Source: Gynuella sunshinyii YC6258 (lineage in GTDB: Bacteria > Pseudomonadota > Gammaproteobacteria > Pseudomonadales > Natronospirillaceae). Taken from it: a stretch of DNA of 64,000 nucleotides. The translations under genes were made by a program, and so were the position numbers. Of this stretch, positions 32,301-38,300 are shown piece after piece. The notes under the pieces were generated by a model that searched no databases, was not told the origin of the DNA, and worked only from the letters and a program-made list of their open reading frames with translations. The stretch covers positions 2,146,593 through 2,210,592 of the forward strand of contig NZ_CP007142.1 in NCBI RefSeq assembly GCF_000940805.1, read 5' to 3'. How positions within the stretch are numbered: the first letter of the stretch is position 1; each line of letters opens with the position of its first letter.

Positions 32301-35300
32301 GCGACTGCAGATGTCAGTGGAATGATTGACAGCAGTGATCACAATTCCACCACGCTGATGACACAATATTGGTATGACGCGGCCGGGCATGTCATTGAGA
32401 CAGGTTCATATCAAGCCACTTTGCTTGATCTGTCCAGTGAGAATGCTCGTTTTCAGTGGCTGCACAGCAGTTATAATATTTATGACACAGCTGGTCGCCT
32501 GAGTGCGGAAGTTGACTCGGCCGGATATGTCATTGCTTATCAATATAATGCGTCTGGCGAACTATTGACTAAAGTACGCTTTGCTGATGCTTTATCTATG
32601 GCTGAGATTAACAGTGATGCAGATTTTTATGCTGCAGTTACGCTGCTGATGAATAGCCAGAACCCAGACACACACGTTACCAATTACGAATACGATGGTG
32701 CCGGTAATGTTACTGCTGAAATAGATGTTTTTGGTAACCGCACCAAATATTCCTATGACAGTACTGGTAATCAGATCGCTGAAACCAATGCTCTGGGTTA
32801 TACCATCCGCTATGGTTATGACAGCCTCGGCAACCGTACCTCTGAATATCATCCTCAGGTGGGTGTTGAAAACGCCGGTCTCGAAATTCATCGTACATTC
32901 GATGCTTTGGGTCGCATACTGAGCGAAACCAACAATAATGGTTTGAATATCCGGTATAGCTACAATGCTCGTGGTCAGTTGATTACGGAAAACCATAATG
33001 GTGTGATTGTTGAGCATCAATATGACGCCTTTGGTAAGGAAATTGTCCGTATAGAAGCCAAGGGGCTTGCTGATGAGCGGATCATCCGGTCTGAGTATGA
33101 TCGCCGTGGTCGGGTGATTGCCACTATTGATGCTGATGGCCAGCGAACGGAGTATAAACATGACGCACGGGGTCGGGTGATTGAGCAGATCAATCCCGAC
33201 GGTACTTCGGTATATACCGCTTATGATGGCTTGGACCGGGTTGTGGTCAAAGTGGATGCCAGTGGGCTGAAAACTGTCAACCAGTATGATGTTTATGGTC
33301 ATTTAACAGTTGTTTCCCAGGGCGCTGATAATGGTTCACTGACTGCAGATAAACAATTCAAAGGTGAAGTGCAGACCCGTCACTACGTATATGATGAGTT
33401 GGGTCGTCAGGTTGCAATGACCGATGTGGAAGGCTTTACAACCACAATGGAGTACGATGCTTTTGGTAATCAGATTCGTATCCGTAGTGGCCAGTATTTG
33501 TTAGCCGATACCGACCCTGGCTATAGTAGCGAAAAAGCCTCTGTCGTCAGTATTGAGACCCTGACATTTGACTACGATGCCAAGTCACAACTGGTTAAAA
33601 TGACTGATGTGTATGGGTCCACAACGACCTATGGCTACGATGCTATTGGTAACCGTACGCGGGAAACCGGTGCCGCGAATAAATTGAACGGTACTGCAGC
33701 ACGTATTACGGTAGACGTCTATAACGCTGCCGGTCAGCATATTGAAACCAGGCAGCCTGCAGGCGGTATTATTCGTTACGAATACGATCAATATGGCAAT
33801 GTTGCCTATCAGCGCCAGTTACAGAGCCAGGAGCCAGAAGTCTGGTCAACTATTGCTTACAGCTACGACAGTGAGGGGCGGGTTGTAACTGAAACTGACG
33901 ATTATGGCGCAGTTACCCGTTATGGCTATGATAGTCGCGGTAATGTCATTAGCAAATCCATGGCCTACGGCACATCCGAAGAACGCACCACCCGCAGCGA
34001 ATATGATTTGCTGAACCAAAAGGTTGCGGATATCGATGCTCTTGGCAACCGGACCGAGTATCGCTATGACGCCAGTGGCAATCGTATTGCAGTGATCGAC
34101 GCAGAAGGTCATCAGGCACGTTACTACTATAGTGACGGCGGTCAGTTGATTGCCGTGGTGGATGCCGAAGGCGGTGTTACCCGTTTTGATAATGATGTAT
34201 TTGGTAATGCTATTGGTACCCGGCAATTCGCACACAGTATCGATATCTCAACGATAGCGGTGCAGGATCGATATGATTTCGATGTTATCAGTGCGCTGCT
34301 GGTGGAAAGCAGTCAGGACCGTGTTACGGCAATGACCTTCGATGCCAACGGCAACAAACTGTCTGCCATGGATGCAGAAGGTCGGGTGACTACCTGGAGT
34401 TATAATTCACAGGGCTACCAGCTCAGTGAAGTTCAACGTGATATCACCAATCTGCAGGAACGCGCCACTTACTATGAATACGATGCCAGTGGCCGCCTGA
34501 TCAAGTTTACCGACGTCGATGGCGTGATCACAGAATATCGTTATGATGCCGCCGGTAACAAAGTCAGAGAAAGCATTTCGACTCCAGCTGGCAGTAGCTA
34601 TAAAGAAGTTGTGCGGGTAACTGAATACCAGTATGACCTGAATAACCGGGAAGTCTCCCGCACCTTTGATCCGGATGGACTCAAGATTGCTGAAGGTTTT
34701 GAATACGATCTGGCTGGTAACAAAATTGCCTATATTGACGGTAATGGCCACAAGACAACCTATAGCTATGATCAAAACAATCGAATTACTGGTGAAATAA
34801 ATAGCCTGGGTGAGAGTAAGCGGTACAGCTATGATTCAGTTGGTAACCGTGTCGCGGTTACCGATGGCAATGGCAATATCTATCAATTCGTCTTTGACCA
34901 GGCCAATCGCGTTATCCGCGAGATCAAACCTTCCGTTCAGGTCACTCGTTTCGATGGTGAGAGCTGGGTAAGCACACAGCAAAACCTGGTGGTTCAACAT
35001 GTGTATGATGCTTTGGGTAATGAAACCCAGACTATCGATGCAGATGGATTCAAGACCACTCGCTGGTTCAACAGTAATGGTCAGCAAGTCGCCGAGCTGA
35101 ACGGCCGTAATGCATTAACTGCATGGGAGTATGACCTGTTTGGCGACAAGGTAGCCGAATATCGCTACAACGAGTTTCTTAGTGATGATGCTCATGATGT
35201 GACCAAGCAGCCTGTTGTGACCAATGATCACCGTATCGCGGTGCTTATGAGTTATGACAAGGCTGGCCGTCTGTCTCGTATCGATTACCCACAAGTAGAG

Positions 35301-38300
35301 CATTACGATCTCGATCTTTCTGCAAATGTCAGTGTGACTCAGTCGCTGGCAGAGATTTACGAAACCTACAGCTATGACGCTTGGGGTAATGCTGCCAGTC
35401 ACCGGGATAAGAACGGTCATCTGACGCTGTTTTACTATGATGCTAAACAGCGCCAGATAGCCATGGTCGATGCCCTGGGTTATTTGACTGAAACCGTCTA
35501 CGATGACCAGAGTAATGTTGTCGAGCAGAGGCAGTATAATACTCCTGTTGTGGTAACAGATCTTGAAGGTGGAAAAATTCCGGCTAAAGGTTTCACTTTC
35601 GCCGGTAAAGGTGTAGTTACTTATACCATTTCGCGTGAATATGATACGGCCAGTCGAATGATTAAGGAGACAACTCCCGAAGTCGAAACCTGGACTCGTG
35701 CAGATGGTGCTATCACCACACGGATTACCAGCACATATGAATACGACGCCAATGGCAATCAGATTGCCAAAACCCGAGCTGCGGGCAGTAATCTGGCTGT
35801 CACGGAGTACTTCTACTTCGATGCCGCCAATCGTATGGTTGCTGCCGTGGACGAGCAACGCACTCTTAGCGAATTCAGTTATGATGGTAATGGTAATGTG
35901 GTGGCGCGTGAGCGTTTTAATGGTCGTGTCAGTTCAGGTGATTTCCGTAATGAAACCGTTGCTGATTTGCGTGCCCAGATCAGCGCTGTCAATGGCCATC
36001 GTATCAGTCAAATGGCTTATGACGCTCTTGATCAGAAAATTCTTGAAGTAGAAAAAATAGATGGTGGAGAAGCGATTGGCGGTGTTATTTATGATGATAA
36101 TGATCTGGTGACCGAATATCGTTACGATGGTCGTAATCAACAAACCGCTAAAATAGAACGTGAAGTTACACCAGTTACCGATCTGGCGGAAAGTCAGAAC
36201 AGTAGCCTCAACGGCAATCGTCAGACCAGAATCAACTGGAACCTCATCTCCTGGAGTGCCTATAACGCAACCGGTGATTTGATTCGTACCGTGTCACCGG
36301 ATGGTACCGGTTCGGTATTCCAATATGATGCCCTCGGCAATCAGACTCTGATTTACACCGGTGCAGTATCCGATTTCCCGGATGTCGCGACGGGTGTGTC
36401 CGTGGTAATGGGGGATCAGCTTACGGTGCATTGGTCCGGAGAGTCCAGGGCATATGTGATGAGTTATTCTGATTCACGAGTGGATGCGGTTAGCAGTACC
36501 GGGGAAATTGATTGGCAGGCGTTGACTGAGAATGCCAGCCAGAGCGGTATTACCAGTCGTGGTGAGACGGCACTGACTGCAGCGCCAGGAGAGGACATAT
36601 ATTTCCGTATTGTCACAGTGGGTCGAAGTGGCAATAAGACGGTCAGTCAAGAATATCATGTTGCGGTACCTGCTACTTATCAGCAGGTTGAGATGGTTGC
36701 TTCTGGTGACCATTATGCCGCCGAGGTCAGTTTTAACGGCCCGGTCAGCAATCCGGTGATTCAACTGGGCAGCAACAAATACAGTTTGGTACAACAGAGC
36801 GATGACCGCTATCGTGCCGAGTTGCCGAGGGGATTAAGCGCCAGTACCAAATACCAGGTACAGTGGACCTCAGCCGGTAAAAATTATACGGGTGAAACAC
36901 TGACGATGGGAGCCAGTGAAGCACACTATAGCACCGCAACAGATTACAGTGTCAGTTATGCTTCTGATACCGGTAGTGGTACTTTCAATGTCAGCATGAC
37001 TCCAGTACTGCCCAATACTCTGATTGATTTTGACAGTATCGCGGTTGTATGGGAGCAACAGTTGCCGTCGGATAGCACAGAAACCCCGGTGGTCATGGCG
37101 CAGGTGTTGTCGGCTGATGAAATTGCTGCAGGCACTGCTTTCCCCGTTACCATGGAGGGACTGTTGGCTGGCGATTATAAGGTTAGCGTTCGCGCCAATA
37201 TCGATGGCGAGGAGGCTGTACTGGCCAGCTTTAGCCATACTCTGGCGAGTAATGACTTCGACGGTATCGCCAGTCAGGATTATCACAATAACAGTATTGC
37301 AATTGCACTCGCGGGAACGGGTTCCATAAACAATCCAGGTTATGCTCTGATCCTTGATGGACAACGTATTGACAATGTCCAGCAAGGAAACTATCTGACT
37401 CTGAGTGAGCTGGCGAATCAGAACCAGTATTATCAGCTCTACAGTGGGGAGCAGGTTGGCAGTACGCACTCTCTGGAGGTCACCACTGCTTTGGTGGAAA
37501 TACCGCAGAAAGACGCTGATGGCAATCCTGTGACAGATACCAATGGTGATCCGGTGATGTTGGCCGATCACCGTACTGCCCAGGTTGCTTTAACCCTTGA
37601 TGCCGATCAAATTGCTGCAATGGATAGCAATGGCCTGACTCTGTCATGGAAAGCTGCCAGTACCAGCCTGAATTTTGATAATACTCAGACACTGACTCCG
37701 GACGCAGATGGTCGCTACCTTGTCGATCTCGATGATCTTGCCCTTGATGGAGCCTACGATCTTAAACTCAGTTATCGCACTAAGGACGGTACGGAAGTTC
37801 TGGTTGACTGGGTACGTTTCAATAGTGCCGATGAATCCACCAGCTGGATTGATCACTACTCCTTAAGTCTGGATAACCATGAAATCAATGGTCGTATCTA
37901 CCCCAGTGGCGATAACCTGCAGGTAGCTGCCGGACTCTATACGGGTCAGGTCTTACTGTCTGCTCAGACACTGAATGTTAATCTGGTACTTGATGACACC
38001 AGTTACTCTGGGCAGTCACAAGTCTCTGGCAAAGATACCGGCTACTTCCGTAAGAGTGTTTATGACGCTTTAGGTAATGTGGTAGCCACTTACAATGACA
38101 GCGGCATCTGGACGACTTACAAGCTCGATGCCATGGGTAATCGCCTGGAAACCACCGAATGGGGGACAGAAGAGAACCAGCTCAGTGGTAAAGGCGAATC
38201 ATATACTCAGTACAGTCAATATGATGCATTGAATCGTGAGGTCAGCCATTGGGGCATTGCGTCCGCAGATGGAGAGCGTTCGGTCAGCACTAAGATTTTT

